A stretch of 38,035 nt of DNA from Flavobacteriales bacterium UBA3376 (GCA_002359055.1 DEQC01000008.1:63134-101168); one strand, 5' to 3'; numbered from the stretch's first letter, positions 24,651-32,702 are shown. Notes: generated by a model not told the origin, from the letters alone. A program made the numbers and translations.

Positions 24651-25673
24651 ATGCAGATGCAAAATTTTGAAGAACTAAAGAGTTTATTGAGTGAGCCTAA
24701 GCGGATTGTTTTATTGCCACATAGAAATCCAGATGGCGATGCTATAGGTTCGACCCTCGCTATGAGGTTGTATTTGTCTAAATTAGGGCATAGTTGTGAA
24801 GTGGTTTCACCAAATGATTTTCCAAAATTTCTAAAGTGGATGGAAGGTGCAAAGGATATACAAATTGCAGAATACAATCCAGGGCATTCAAGAAGAACTA
24901 TAGAGAAAGCGGAATTGATTTTTTTATTGGATTTTAATACGACAGCTCGAATCGATGAGGTCGGCGAATGGTTAGATAGGAGTGAAGCTCACAAAGTGTT
25001 GATCGATCATCATCAAGAACCTGATCAGTTCGATTTTATGTATTCGGATGTAGAGATGCCAGCAACTTGTCAAATGGTTTATAAATTTATAGAAGCCATG
25101 GGACATCTTAATTTGATAGATGTGAGACTTGCTGAATGTATTTATACAGGAATTTTGACGGATACAGGTGGTTTTAGGTATCGAACTACTTCGGCAGAAA
25201 CCCATAGAATCGTAGCGAATTTACTTGAAAAAGGTTTAAATTTAGATAAAATTTACAATGAAGTTTATGACAATCAATCCGTTGGTCGATTGAAATTGTT
25301 GGGAGTAACTTTGGATTCTTTAATTGCTTTGCCTGACTATCGAACGGCTTATATGAAACTGACTCGAGCAGAACAAGCTGATTATGGAATGCAAAAAGGC
25401 GATACAGAAGGATTCGTGAACTATGGTTTAGGAATCAACAATAATGTGCTTTCAGTGTTTTTCATAGAAGACCAACAACATGATTTCATTAAAATATCGT
25501 TCCGTTCCAAAGGAGGTTTTGACGTGAATCAATTCGCAAGAAAACATTTCAACGGTGGAGGTCATATAAGTGCTGCCGGTGGAAGATCTGACTTAGGAAT
25601 GGAAGAAACCATCGAGAAATTTGTGAAAATTTTAGAAGGATATAAACAAAAATTAGAAGAAGTAGAAATTTGA
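24651..25673 (+). CDS. DHH/DHHA1 phosphoesterase, NrnA-like
   Basis: Cytoplasmic phosphoesterase (340 residues) of the bifunctional oligoribonuclease/PAP phosphatase (NrnA) family, acting on nanoRNAs, pAp or short linear dinucleotides. The DHH domain shows LLPHRNPDGDAIGSTL (about 20-35), FLLDFN (91-96), VLIDHHQEP (118-126) and YTGILTDTGGFRY. The DHHA1 domain ends with the nucleotide-binding GGGHISAAGGR. All metal-ligand motifs are intact. Start may be 24651 or the ATG six bases later. Its TGA stop overlaps the TTG start of the gldI-like gene, so translation is coupled. Confidence 0.92.
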   Translation: MQMQNFEELKSLLSEPKRIVLLPHRNPDGDAIGSTLAMRLYLSKLGHSCEVVSPNDFPKFLKWMEGAKDIQIAEYNPGHSRRTIEKAELIFLLDFNTTARIDEVGEWLDRSEAHKVLIDHHQEPDQFDFMYSDVEMPATCQMVYKFIEAMGHLNLIDVRLAECIYTGILTDTGGFRYRTTSAETHRIVANLLEKGLNLDKIYNEVYDNQSVGRLKLLGVTLDSLIALPDYRTAYMKLTRAEQADYGMQKGDTEGFVNYGLGINNNVLSVFFIEDQQHDFIKISFRSKGGFDVNQFARKHFNGGGHISAAGGRSDLGMEETIEKFVKILEGYKQKLEEVEI

Positions 25674-26206
25674 AAAAAGTTGTATTCATCTTTGCAATTA
25701 TTGGACTAATAAGTTGTAAAAACAAAGTCATTCAGTACCCAGTCGAATACGAAAACGACCGGGCAAAATTTATGGAGTTTTCTCAAGATATTAATAAAAT
25801 GATTTTGAATGAAGACAATGAATTGATAGAATATTATATCGAAGATTCAGACCAACAATTCGTAAAAACATCATTCGGATTTTGGATTTCAAACCAAGGA
25901 AAATCTACAGAAAGTATGGCGAGTTTGGGTGATATGATCAAATACGAATACGAAGTGATGGATTTCGAAGAAAAAATAATTTATTCGAAAGAAGAAAATG
26001 GCATCAAACAAACCATATTGGGCAAAGAAAACCTGCCAAGAGGTTTGCATGCGAGTTTACAACTTATAGAAGAAGGAGATTCAGCAACTGCGCTTTATCC
26101 ATCGTTTTTAGCTTATGGTGGATATGGTGATCAAAATAAAGTAGGTTCAAATATGCCACTTATTTTTAAAATCAAAGTGTTGGATATTCAGAAAAAAGAG
26201 AAATAA
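25670..26206 (+). CDS. gldI: GldI-like FKBP-type peptidyl-prolyl isomerase lipoprotein
   Basis: Outer-envelope lipoprotein of 178 residues: lipoprotein signal with lipobox LISC (Cys16), then a single FKBP domain containing LGDMIKYEYEV, LPRGLHASLQLIEEGDSATALYPSFLAYG and the late SNMPLIFKIKVLDI. This matches GldI of gliding flavobacteria, which supports folding of the gliding/type IX secretion machinery. The start codon is TTG inside a TTGA overlap with the preceding DHH gene. It is the only start that gives the signal peptide. It overlaps the next PPIase gene by one base (TAATG). Whether this strain glides cannot be told from this window. Confidence 0.85.
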   Translation: MKKVVFIFAIIGLISCKNKVIQYPVEYENDRAKFMEFSQDINKMILNEDNELIEYYIEDSDQQFVKTSFGFWISNQGKSTESMASLGDMIKYEYEVMDFEEKIIYSKEENGIKQTILGKENLPRGLHASLQLIEEGDSATALYPSFLAYGGYGDQNKVGSNMPLIFKIKVLDIQKKEK

Positions 26207-27285
26207 TGAGAAAAATATTATCAATCATGGCAGCAGCAGTTTTTATAACAAGCTGTTCTACTGTCCAAATACCGAATTCAATGACTAAAGAAGAATTTAA
26301 TGAATTAAAAGATGGGCTTTATGCTCAAATGGAAACAAGTAAAGGTGTAATGACAATCGAACTCTTTGAAGAAGAGGCTCCATTGACAGTTGCAAACTTT
26401 GTAGGATTGGCAGAAGGAAGCAAAGAAAACGATGCTAAACCTTTGGGAACGCCTTTTTATGATGGAATTATCTTCCACAGAGTGATCAAAGATTTTATGA
26501 TTCAAGGTGGAGATCCAAATGGTAATGGAATGGGCGGACCTGGTTATAGTTTCGAAGATGAATTTTTCTCCGATAGAAAACATGATAAAAAAGGAATTTT
26601 GTCCATGGCAAATGCAGGGCCTAATACCAACGGAAGTCAGTTTTTTATTACAGAAGTTCCAACGCCATGGCTAAACGGTCGTCATACCATTTTTGGTGAA
26701 GTAATCAAAGGATTAGAAGTAATTGACTCTATCGCAAATGTAGAAAAAGGCCCTCAAGACAGACCAGTTGAAGATGTTATTATCGAAAAAGTAAGCATTA
26801 TCAAAAAAGGAGATAAATACAAAAATTATAATGGTGGTAAAGCTTTCGATGAAGCTCAAGCCAAACTGAAAGAAAAATTGGCCGAAATGGAAGCGGAAGC
26901 AAATGCTGAAAAAGAAAAACAAATCCAACGCCAAAAAGATTTAACTTCAAAAGCTCAATCCACTGAATCAGGATTGATGTATTATGTAGATAAACAAGGA
27001 AATGGAGCTAAACCAAATCATGGCGAAACTCTAAAAGTACATTATTCCCTTAGATTAAATGACGGTGAGCAGTTGGATTCATCTTATGATAGAAATGAAC
27101 CTCTGACCGCTGTTGTTGGTGAAACTCAATTGATTCAAGGATGGATGGAAGCTTTGACTATGTTCGAAAGAGGAAGCAAGGTGTTTTTGATCATTCCACC
27201 ACATTTGGGTTATGGCCCGCAAGGAGCTGGAGGTGTTATTCCACCAAATGCTACTTTGTATTTCGATATGGAAATTTTAGATTAA
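26206..27285 (+). CDS. cyclophilin-FKBP fusion peptidyl-prolyl isomerase lipoprotein
   Basis: Lipoprotein (359 residues) with lipobox ITSC (Cys16) joining two unrelated proline-isomerase folds. The cyclophilin domain (about 38-205) has FHRVIKDFMIQGGDPNGNG, NTNGSQFFIT and WLNGRHTIFGEV, with the catalytic Arg in FHRV. A charged coiled-coil linker follows (about 218-250). The FKBP domain (about 252-359) carries HYSLRLNDGEQLDSSYDR, GWMEALTMFERGSK and ending GVIPPNATLYFDMEIL. Dual-family immunophilins of this kind are known in flavobacteria. It is translationally coupled to gldI and closes the nrnA-gldI-ppi unit before a terminator. Confidence 0.93.
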   Translation: MRKILSIMAAAVFITSCSTVQIPNSMTKEEFNELKDGLYAQMETSKGVMTIELFEEEAPLTVANFVGLAEGSKENDAKPLGTPFYDGIIFHRVIKDFMIQGGDPNGNGMGGPGYSFEDEFFSDRKHDKKGILSMANAGPNTNGSQFFITEVPTPWLNGRHTIFGEVIKGLEVIDSIANVEKGPQDRPVEDVIIEKVSIIKKGDKYKNYNGGKAFDEAQAKLKEKLAEMEAEANAEKEKQIQRQKDLTSKAQSTESGLMYYVDKQGNGAKPNHGETLKVHYSLRLNDGEQLDSSYDRNEPLTAVVGETQLIQGWMEALTMFERGSKVFLIIPPHLGYGPQGAGGVIPPNATLYFDMEILD

Positions 27286-27299
27286 TAAACGAATAAAAT

Positions 27300-27334
27300 A
27301 ATTCCCTCATAGTTCTAAATTATGAGGGAATTTT
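27300..27334 (+). terminator. terminator after the PPIase unit
   Basis: Twelve-base-pair stem AATTCCCTCATA / TATGAGGGAATT (27300-27311 with 27321-27332), nine-base loop, T-run. Confidence 0.9.
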
Positions 27335-27380
27335 ATATGAAAAATATTTATTAAATTATCTCACTTAAAATACAAGATTT

Positions 27381-28475
27381 ATGAAAGTATTTGAAGTCAT
27401 TCGAGCCATAGAAGAATTAGCACCGGTAGAATACGCAGAAGGATTTGATAATGTGGGACTGTTGGTAGGTGATTCAGAAGCTGAAGTGACCAAAATATTA
27501 GTTACCTTGGATACTTTGGAGGAAGTTGTCGATGAAGCCATTGAAAAGGGCGCGAATTTGATCGTTAGTTTTCATCCAATCATTTTCTCAGGAATGAAAA
27601 AGTTGACCGGTCAAACTTATGTCGAAAGAGTCGTTCAAAAAGCCATCAAAAATGATATCAATATTTATGCAACTCATACTGCTTTGGACAATTCTGAATT
27701 TGGAGTGAGTTATATGATGGCGAAACGTTTGAATCTAAAAGAAACTGAAATATTGATTCCAAAAAATGGAACTCTTCGACATTTAGTGACTTACGCACCC
27801 AAAGATTTTGCTGATGAAATTCGTCAAGCATTAAATGATGCCGGTGCAGGAAATATAGGAAAATATGACAATTGTAGTTTTAACATCGAAGGAACAGGAG
27901 TGTTTAGAGCTACAGAAAGTGCAAATCCTTACAGTGGGGAAAAAGGAGTTACTCATTTCGAAAAAGAAATTCGAATCAGTGTGATCTTTCCAAAACACAA
28001 TGAAAGTAATATTTTAAAAGCTTTGAGAAAAGCTCACCCTTATGAGGAAATCGCTTACGAAATTTTTGAAATTACTAATCCCAATCAAACTGTTGGAATG
28101 GGTATGATAGGCGAATTAGAATCAGAAATGTCCGAAGAAGAATTCATAAAATATTTGAAAGAAAATATGCAAACCCAAGTGGTGAGGCATACTAAATTTT
28201 TAAACAAAAAAATTAAAAAAGTTGCGGTTTTAGGAGGATCAGGTAGTTTCGCTATTTCAAATGCAAAACGAAAAAAAGCAGATGTTTATGTGACTGCCGA
28301 TTTGAAATACCATGATTTTTTTCAAGCAGAAGGACAAATTTTATTGGCCGATGTTGGACATTATGAGTCGGAACAATTCACAAAAAAATTATTAACTACC
28401 TATCTGTCAGAAAAATTCCGTAATTTTGCAGTCCTTAAATCAGAGATTAATACAAATCCTGTTCATTATTCATAA
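27381..28475 (+). CDS. Nif3-like dinuclear metal centre protein (DUF34)
   Basis: Cytoplasmic protein (364 residues) of the NIF3/YbgI/DUF34 family (sometimes labelled GTP cyclohydrolase I type 2-like), with a dinuclear metal site and no settled function. N-terminal half: EGFDNVGLLVGD (19-30), VSFHPIIFSGMKKL (about 63-76) and ATHTALDNSEFGVS carry the metal ligands. A PII-like insert (about 130-230) is typical of the long form. C-terminal half: AVLGGSGSF and DVYVTADLKYHDFF, ending with the ligand-bearing DVGHYESEQF. Three bases separate it from the next gene, a conserved pairing with the zinc-ribbon-family protein. Confidence 0.92.
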   Translation: MKVFEVIRAIEELAPVEYAEGFDNVGLLVGDSEAEVTKILVTLDTLEEVVDEAIEKGANLIVSFHPIIFSGMKKLTGQTYVERVVQKAIKNDINIYATHTALDNSEFGVSYMMAKRLNLKETEILIPKNGTLRHLVTYAPKDFADEIRQALNDAGAGNIGKYDNCSFNIEGTGVFRATESANPYSGEKGVTHFEKEIRISVIFPKHNESNILKALRKAHPYEEIAYEIFEITNPNQTVGMGMIGELESEMSEEEFIKYLKENMQTQVVRHTKFLNKKIKKVAVLGGSGSFAISNAKRKKADVYVTADLKYHDFFQAEGQILLADVGHYESEQFTKKLLTTYLSEKFRNFAVLKSEINTNPVHYS

Positions 28476-28478
28476 GAT

Positions 28479-29264
28479 ATGGCAAAAAAAGTTGAACAAA
28501 AAGAAATAAGTGTTGAAGATAAACTTCGCGCTTTGTATGATTTACAATTAGTCGATTCTCGTTTAGACGAAATCAGAAATACCCGTGGTGAATTGCCTTT
28601 AGAGGTAGAAGATTTAGGTGATGATATAATCCAAATGGAGACTCGAATTAAAAAAATTGATGCTGAAATCGATGATTTACAAGCAGAAATTAAAAATAAA
28701 AAAGAGTCGATCAAAACCGCTGAAGCTCTAATCAAAAAGTATACTAAACAACAAGACAGTGTAAGAAACAACCGAGAGTTCGAATCATTGTCAAAAGAAA
28801 TAGAATATCAAGAGCTCGAAATACAATTGTTGGAAAAGAGAATCAAAGAACACAAAGCTAAAATCGATCACAAAAAAGAAGTGAAATCAGAAGCTTTGGA
28901 GAAGTTGGATTCTATGAAAGAGCATCTGAAACATAAAAAAGCTGAGTTGGAAAACATCGTAAAATCCACCGAAAAGCAAGAAAAATTCTTGATTGAAAAA
29001 TCAGAAGAATTCGCTTCTCTGATCGATGAAAGATTGTTGAAAGCTTACAAAAGAATTAGAGGGAGCATGAAAAATGGCTTGGCTGTAGTTCCTGTAAAAA
29101 GAAATGCTTCATTCGGATCTTTCTTTACGATTCCACCTCAAACACAATTGGACATCGCTCAACGCAAAAAAATCATTACTGACGAACACAGTGGTAGAAT
29201 TTTGGTTGATGCTGAATTGGCCGAAGAGGAAAAAGCGAAAATCGACGCAATGTTGGAAGCTTGA
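28479..29264 (+). CDS. coiled-coil protein of the C4 zinc-ribbon family, cysteines lost
   Basis: Cytoplasmic protein (261 residues) with a long antiparallel coiled coil (about 35-190) and a C-terminal domain aligned to the C4-type zinc ribbon family commonly encoded next to Nif3. In typical members this domain has CGGC and CxxCGR knuckles. Here the equivalent stretch reads ASFGSFFTIPPQTQ and ITDEHSGRILVD, so all four zinc ligands are replaced and the whole protein has no cysteine, while the rest of the motif (IPPQ, RKKI, EH-GRILVD) is kept. Role unknown; homologues have been tied to nucleic-acid or RNA-quality functions. Gene order with Nif3 supports the family assignment. Confidence 0.88.
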   Translation: MAKKVEQKEISVEDKLRALYDLQLVDSRLDEIRNTRGELPLEVEDLGDDIIQMETRIKKIDAEIDDLQAEIKNKKESIKTAEALIKKYTKQQDSVRNNREFESLSKEIEYQELEIQLLEKRIKEHKAKIDHKKEVKSEALEKLDSMKEHLKHKKAELENIVKSTEKQEKFLIEKSEEFASLIDERLLKAYKRIRGSMKNGLAVVPVKRNASFGSFFTIPPQTQLDIAQRKKIITDEHSGRILVDAELAEEEKAKIDAMLEA

Positions 29265-29280
29265 TTTCAATAGCTGAAAA

Positions 29281-29306
29281 TCTCTAAGTTTAAATAGATT
29301 TAGAGA
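29281..29306 (+). terminator. weak hairpin downstream of the coiled-coil gene
   Basis: TCTCTAA (29281-29287) pairs with TTAGAGA (29300-29306) across a twelve-base loop. No T-run follows. It is the first of three consecutive hairpins in a 181-bp convergent gap. Confidence 0.4.
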
Positions 29307-29318
29307 ATGATATAAAAC

Positions 29319-29353
29319 AAAACAGTAGTAATTAAAAGTTGCTACTGTTTTTT
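29319..29353 (+). terminator. terminator for the Nif3-coiled-coil unit
   Basis: Stem AAAACAGTAGTAA / TTGCTACTGTTTT (29319-29331 with 29339-29351, one wobble), seven-base loop, six Ts at 29348-29353. Confidence 0.88.
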
Positions 29354-29378
29354 GTTGGAATAATTTTAAAAATTAAAA

Positions 29379-29400
29379 GCCGTTTAAAATTTTAAACGGC
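29379..29400 (-). terminator. terminator for the DUF3276 gene
   Basis: Perfect 22-bp palindrome GCCGTTTAAAATTTTAAACGGC. Read on the minus strand it is followed by a TTTTAATTTTT run, placing it as the terminator of the minus-strand gene. Confidence 0.85.
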
Positions 29401-29445
29401 CATTTGTTTTTTGAGAAGTTCTTTAATAGAAATTTAATTTTCAAA

Positions 29446-29841
29446 TTAAATGTCATCAAAGTCTACATCTGTGAATGATTCTGTCGAGTTAGATCCCATA
29501 GAAGAAGCATCTACTGAATCATATTCGTTGGATGTATCATAGTCTTTTTGATGACGCTCAGAAATTACTTCCTCACCTTTTTCATTGACAATGTAATCAG
29601 TTGTCTCACCTAACATTTCTTTGAAATCTTCAAAATCTTCTTTGTACAAATAGATTTTGTGCTTTTTGTAGAAAAAGGAACCGTCTTCATTGGTGTTCTT
29701 TTTACTTTCTGTAATCGTCAGATAGTAATCACCAGCTCGGGTTTCTCTTACATCAAAAAAATAAGTTCTTCTTCCTGCTCTAAGTACTTTAGAGTAAATT
29801 CCTTCTACATCAGATTTTTCGAAATTTTCATTTTCACTCAT
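29446..29841 (-). CDS. DUF3276/PUR-alpha-like nucleic acid-binding protein
   Basis: Small cytoplasmic protein (131 residues from ATG 29841; the codon just before, GTG 29844, could add one residue). One PUR repeat, about residues 12-88: IYSKVLRAGRRTYFFDVRETRAGDYYLTITESKK, then HKIYLYKEDFEDFKEML. PUR proteins bind single-stranded DNA or RNA as dimers, and the family includes Borrelia BpuR. The tail (about 95-131) is acidic and serine-rich, ending DVDFDDI, probably disordered. It has a strong promoter and its own terminator and is therefore monocistronic. Confidence 0.9.
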   Translation of the reverse strand: MSENENFEKSDVEGIYSKVLRAGRRTYFFDVRETRAGDYYLTITESKKNTNEDGSFFYKKHKIYLYKEDFEDFKEMLGETTDYIVNEKGEEVISERHQKDYDTSNEYDSVDASSMGSNSTESFTDVDFDDI

Positions 29842-29878
29842 CACGTGTGTATATTAAGATGTGTTAATACTTTGCAAA

Positions 29879-29908
29879 CAAATCTATAAAAAAAATGTTA
29901 AATAGCAA
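29879..29908 (-). promoter_or_regulatory. promoter for the DUF3276 gene
   Basis: On the minus strand TTG (29908-29906), 19 bases, then TAGATTTG (29886-29879): the best full -33/-7 match in the window, 37 bases before the ATG. Confidence 0.7.
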
Positions 29909-29946
29909 TTTTATCGATGAAAATTAGAATGATTAAAATTGATTGT

Positions 29947-31719
29947 TTAAGAAGATTCGGATTCCAATAATTGTTTTTTTACCAAAGAATAATATGCATT
30001 TTCCTTGGTTAACAACTCTGTATGTGTCCCAAATTCAACCACTTCACCTTCATCCAAAACCATTATATAATCCGTGTTTTTTGCTGATGAAAGTCGATGA
30101 GTAATGATCAAAGTGGTTTTTTGGTTCATTTCGGATTTGAGGTTGTTCAGTATTTCTTCTTCAGTTTCTGTATCGACAGCCGATAAGCTATCGTCGAAAA
30201 CTAAAATTTCAGGTTCTTTGATCAAAGCTCTTGCAATCGAAATCCTTTGTTTCTGTCCACCCGAAAGTGTAACTCCTCTTTCACCCAAAATCGTATCATA
30301 TCGATTTTTAAATCCAATGATATTGTCATGAACCGCAGCTTTTATCGCATAGTTTTTCACATCCTCCAAGTCCTTGTCCTCCTTCGCACCGAAAAGAATA
30401 TTGTGCGCAATACTATCGGAAAATAAATAAGCTTCTTGAGGTACAAAACCTATGGATTTTCTTAATGAAGATAAATTTAAATTTTCATAAGCAACACCAT
30501 CGATCAAAATCTGACCATCTGTAGGTTGGAGTAATCTCGCCAAAAGCAAGACAAGGGTCGATTTTCCAGAGCCAGTTTTGCCCATGATGGCCAAAGATTT
30601 ACCTTTTTCTAATTTGAATGAAATATTTTTCAAAGCTTTAATGCCAGTGTTTTCATACGTATAGCTAACATTCTTGAATTCAATGCTACCAGAAATTGGG
30701 GTTTCTTGCTCGACTGTATTTATTATTTCAGGTTTTTGGTTCATAAATTCATTGATTCTCGCCATCGAAGCTTCCGCTCTTTGGATCAACATAGTCACAA
30801 AGCCTAAAGATGTAAACGGCCAAATCAACATATTTAAATACATGAAGAATTGAGCGATTTCACCAAGATTCAATTGCCCAGAACTGTATCGAAGACCACC
30901 AACATACAATATCAATAAATTACTGATTCCAACCACTAAAATCATGAGGGGAGAAAAGAAAGCTTCCGTTTGAGCGAGTGACAAAGCTTTTTTCTCATAT
31001 TGTATCGCCTCGTCTGCATATTGTTCTTTTGTTGATTTTTCTGAATTAAATGATTTGATGACTCTTATTCCTGAGAAAGTATCTTGCACCATAGATGAAA
31101 CGGTGGATTGTTGTTGTTGAACGTTCTTACTTTTTCGATTGATGGTAGAAGCAACTTTATAAATCAATATCGATAAAATTGGTAAAGGAGCCAAAGTATA
31201 AAGCGTCATGATAGGGTCTAAATTGATCATAAAACCTAAGATAATTGTCGCTCTCGACACCAAATCCATAGGATACATTATACCAGGACCTAAATATTGC
31301 CTTACAAAAGCTACATCTTCAGTGATTCGATTCATCAAATCACCGGTTTTATTTTTTTTGTAAAAGGAAAGAGAAAGTTTTTGGTAGTGTTGATAAATCT
31401 CGTTTTTTAAATCGAATTCGATATGTCTTGAAGTTGCAATCACCATCAGTCGAACACCAACCGAGAAAAATCCAGCTAAAATTTTCAGCCCAATAAAAAA
31501 CAGTGCGGCGTACATCAAGCTTTTTTTCACTTGGCTCAAATCGTCAATTTCACCCGAAATGTATTGAGAAAGCAACGATTCAATTTGATTGACAGCTGTA
31601 CCCACATAGCCGATTGAAAACAATGCTACGTAGTTGGAAAGTACGATGAGTACAAAGCCTGCAATGAGTCGCCATCGGTATTTCCAAAGAAATTTATTTA
31701 AAGATTGTAGTTCCTTCAC
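29947..31719 (-). CDS. ABC transporter, fused membrane and ATPase domains (exporter type)
   Basis: Half-transporter of 590 residues: six-helix ABC membrane domain (about 15-310) and C-terminal ATPase. Walker A is MGKTGSGKSTLVLLLAR, Q-loop region IGFVPQEAYLFSDSI, signature LSGGQKQRISIARAL, H-loop ITHRLSS. Walker B reads ILVFDDSLSAVD: the catalytic Glu position is Asp510, as in the degenerate-site half of heterodimeric exporters such as BmrC. No partner is adjacent. The start is GTG at 31719, the only start after an in-frame stop that keeps the conserved KELQSLNKF N-terminus. A -7 box lies only four bases upstream, so the mRNA could be nearly leaderless. Function may be lipid or drug export. 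Confidence 0.92.
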   Translation of the reverse strand: MKELQSLNKFLWKYRWRLIAGFVLIVLSNYVALFSIGYVGTAVNQIESLLSQYISGEIDDLSQVKKSLMYAALFFIGLKILAGFFSVGVRLMVIATSRHIEFDLKNEIYQHYQKLSLSFYKKNKTGDLMNRITEDVAFVRQYLGPGIMYPMDLVSRATIILGFMINLDPIMTLYTLAPLPILSILIYKVASTINRKSKNVQQQQSTVSSMVQDTFSGIRVIKSFNSEKSTKEQYADEAIQYEKKALSLAQTEAFFSPLMILVVGISNLLILYVGGLRYSSGQLNLGEIAQFFMYLNMLIWPFTSLGFVTMLIQRAEASMARINEFMNQKPEIINTVEQETPISGSIEFKNVSYTYENTGIKALKNISFKLEKGKSLAIMGKTGSGKSTLVLLLARLLQPTDGQILIDGVAYENLNLSSLRKSIGFVPQEAYLFSDSIAHNILFGAKEDKDLEDVKNYAIKAAVHDNIIGFKNRYDTILGERGVTLSGGQKQRISIARALIKEPEILVFDDSLSAVDTETEEEILNNLKSEMNQKTTLIITHRLSSAKNTDYIMVLDEGEVVEFGTHTELLTKENAYYSLVKKQLLESESS

Positions 31720-31723
31720 TGCG

Positions 31724-31731
31724 CAAAGTTA
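31724..31731 (-). promoter_or_regulatory. -7 box for the ABC exporter gene
   Basis: Minus-strand TAACTTTG, an exact consensus match, ending four bases before the GTG start. If used, transcription would begin at or just inside the start codon. No clear -33 TTG. Confidence 0.45.
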
Positions 31732-31743
31732 AGGCTTTTTGAT

Positions 31744-31751
31744 TACCTTTG
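31744..31751 (+). promoter_or_regulatory. -7 box for nusB
   Basis: TACCTTTG, an exact TAnnTTTG match, 36 bases before the nusB ATG and 12 bases from the opposite-strand box of the ABC exporter. The divergent promoters must overlap. Confidence 0.55.
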
Positions 31752-31787
31752 CAGACGCTCAAAAAGAAATATTAGATTTTTGAAATT

Positions 31788-32702
31788 ATGTTGGGAAGAA
31801 GACAGCTTCGAGAGAAAGCCATGCAAGCCATTTACGCTTGGAAAACAGCAGGAGAGGATTCCAATCAAAGATTGATTGAGAAAAATATGTTGAAAGGAGT
31901 AGATGAAATTTATGATTTGTACATTTATTTATTAAATTTGCTGGTTTTTCAAAAAACAATTGCTGAGCATAAAATTGAACTCGCAAAAAATAAAAAACTC
32001 CCAACTCAAGAAGATTTAAATCCAAATCTAAAGTTTGTCAACAATTCTTTGATAAAAATCTTAGAAGAAAATGAAGAGCTAAATGCTTATACAGAGAAAA
32101 ACAGTCAGTTGACTTGGGATATGTTGGATACTTATCCAAATATAATTTTCAAAGCCATCACTAACAGTGATGAATATAAAGATTATATGTCAAATCCTGA
32201 GCAAAGTTTCAAAGAAGACAAGGAATTTATCATCACTATATTCGAAAAATACATTGCTCCCAACGAAAGCATACACGAATGGTTGGAAGAGAAAAATCTG
32301 TATTGGGCAGATGATTTTCATATAGCAAACTCAATGGTAGTTTCGACTTTAAAGTCTTTTGTTGCCAATAGCAAAGTGAACTTTAATTTATTTAAAGTTT
32401 ATAAAGATGATGAAGACCGAAAGTTTATTGTAGAACTTTTCAGGTCGACTATCAGAAATTCTTCAGAAACCATAAAAATGGTAGAAGATAAAGCTACGAA
32501 TTGGGAATTGGATAGGATAGCTGTATTGGATTTGGTTTTATTGCAAATGGCATTGACCGAATTCCATTATTTTCCAAACATTCCTCCCAAAGTTACCTTG
32601 AATGAATACATAGAATTATCCAAGGCGTATTCCACTGAAAAGAGTAAAATTTTTGTCAACGGAATTTTGGATCGATCTTTAAAAGAATTGACAAAAATAT
32701 AA
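31788..32702 (+). CDS. nusB: transcription antitermination factor NusB, long Bacteroidota form
   Basis: RNA-binding factor for rRNA transcription antitermination. At 304 residues it is twice the length of E. coli NusB. The opening LGRRQLREKAMQAIYAW is the family N-terminus, and the C-terminal part has WELDRIAVLDLVLLQMALTEF and VTLNEYIELSKAYSTEKSKIFVNGILD. The middle 150 residues (about 40-200) are the charged helical insertion typical of Bacteroidota NusB. First gene of the nusB-DUF1573-yajC string, with an 80-bp gap before the next gene. Confidence 0.93.
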   Translation: MLGRRQLREKAMQAIYAWKTAGEDSNQRLIEKNMLKGVDEIYDLYIYLLNLLVFQKTIAEHKIELAKNKKLPTQEDLNPNLKFVNNSLIKILEENEELNAYTEKNSQLTWDMLDTYPNIIFKAITNSDEYKDYMSNPEQSFKEDKEFIITIFEKYIAPNESIHEWLEEKNLYWADDFHIANSMVVSTLKSFVANSKVNFNLFKVYKDDEDRKFIVELFRSTIRNSSETIKMVEDKATNWELDRIAVLDLVLLQMALTEFHYFPNIPPKVTLNEYIELSKAYSTEKSKIFVNGILDRSLKELTKI

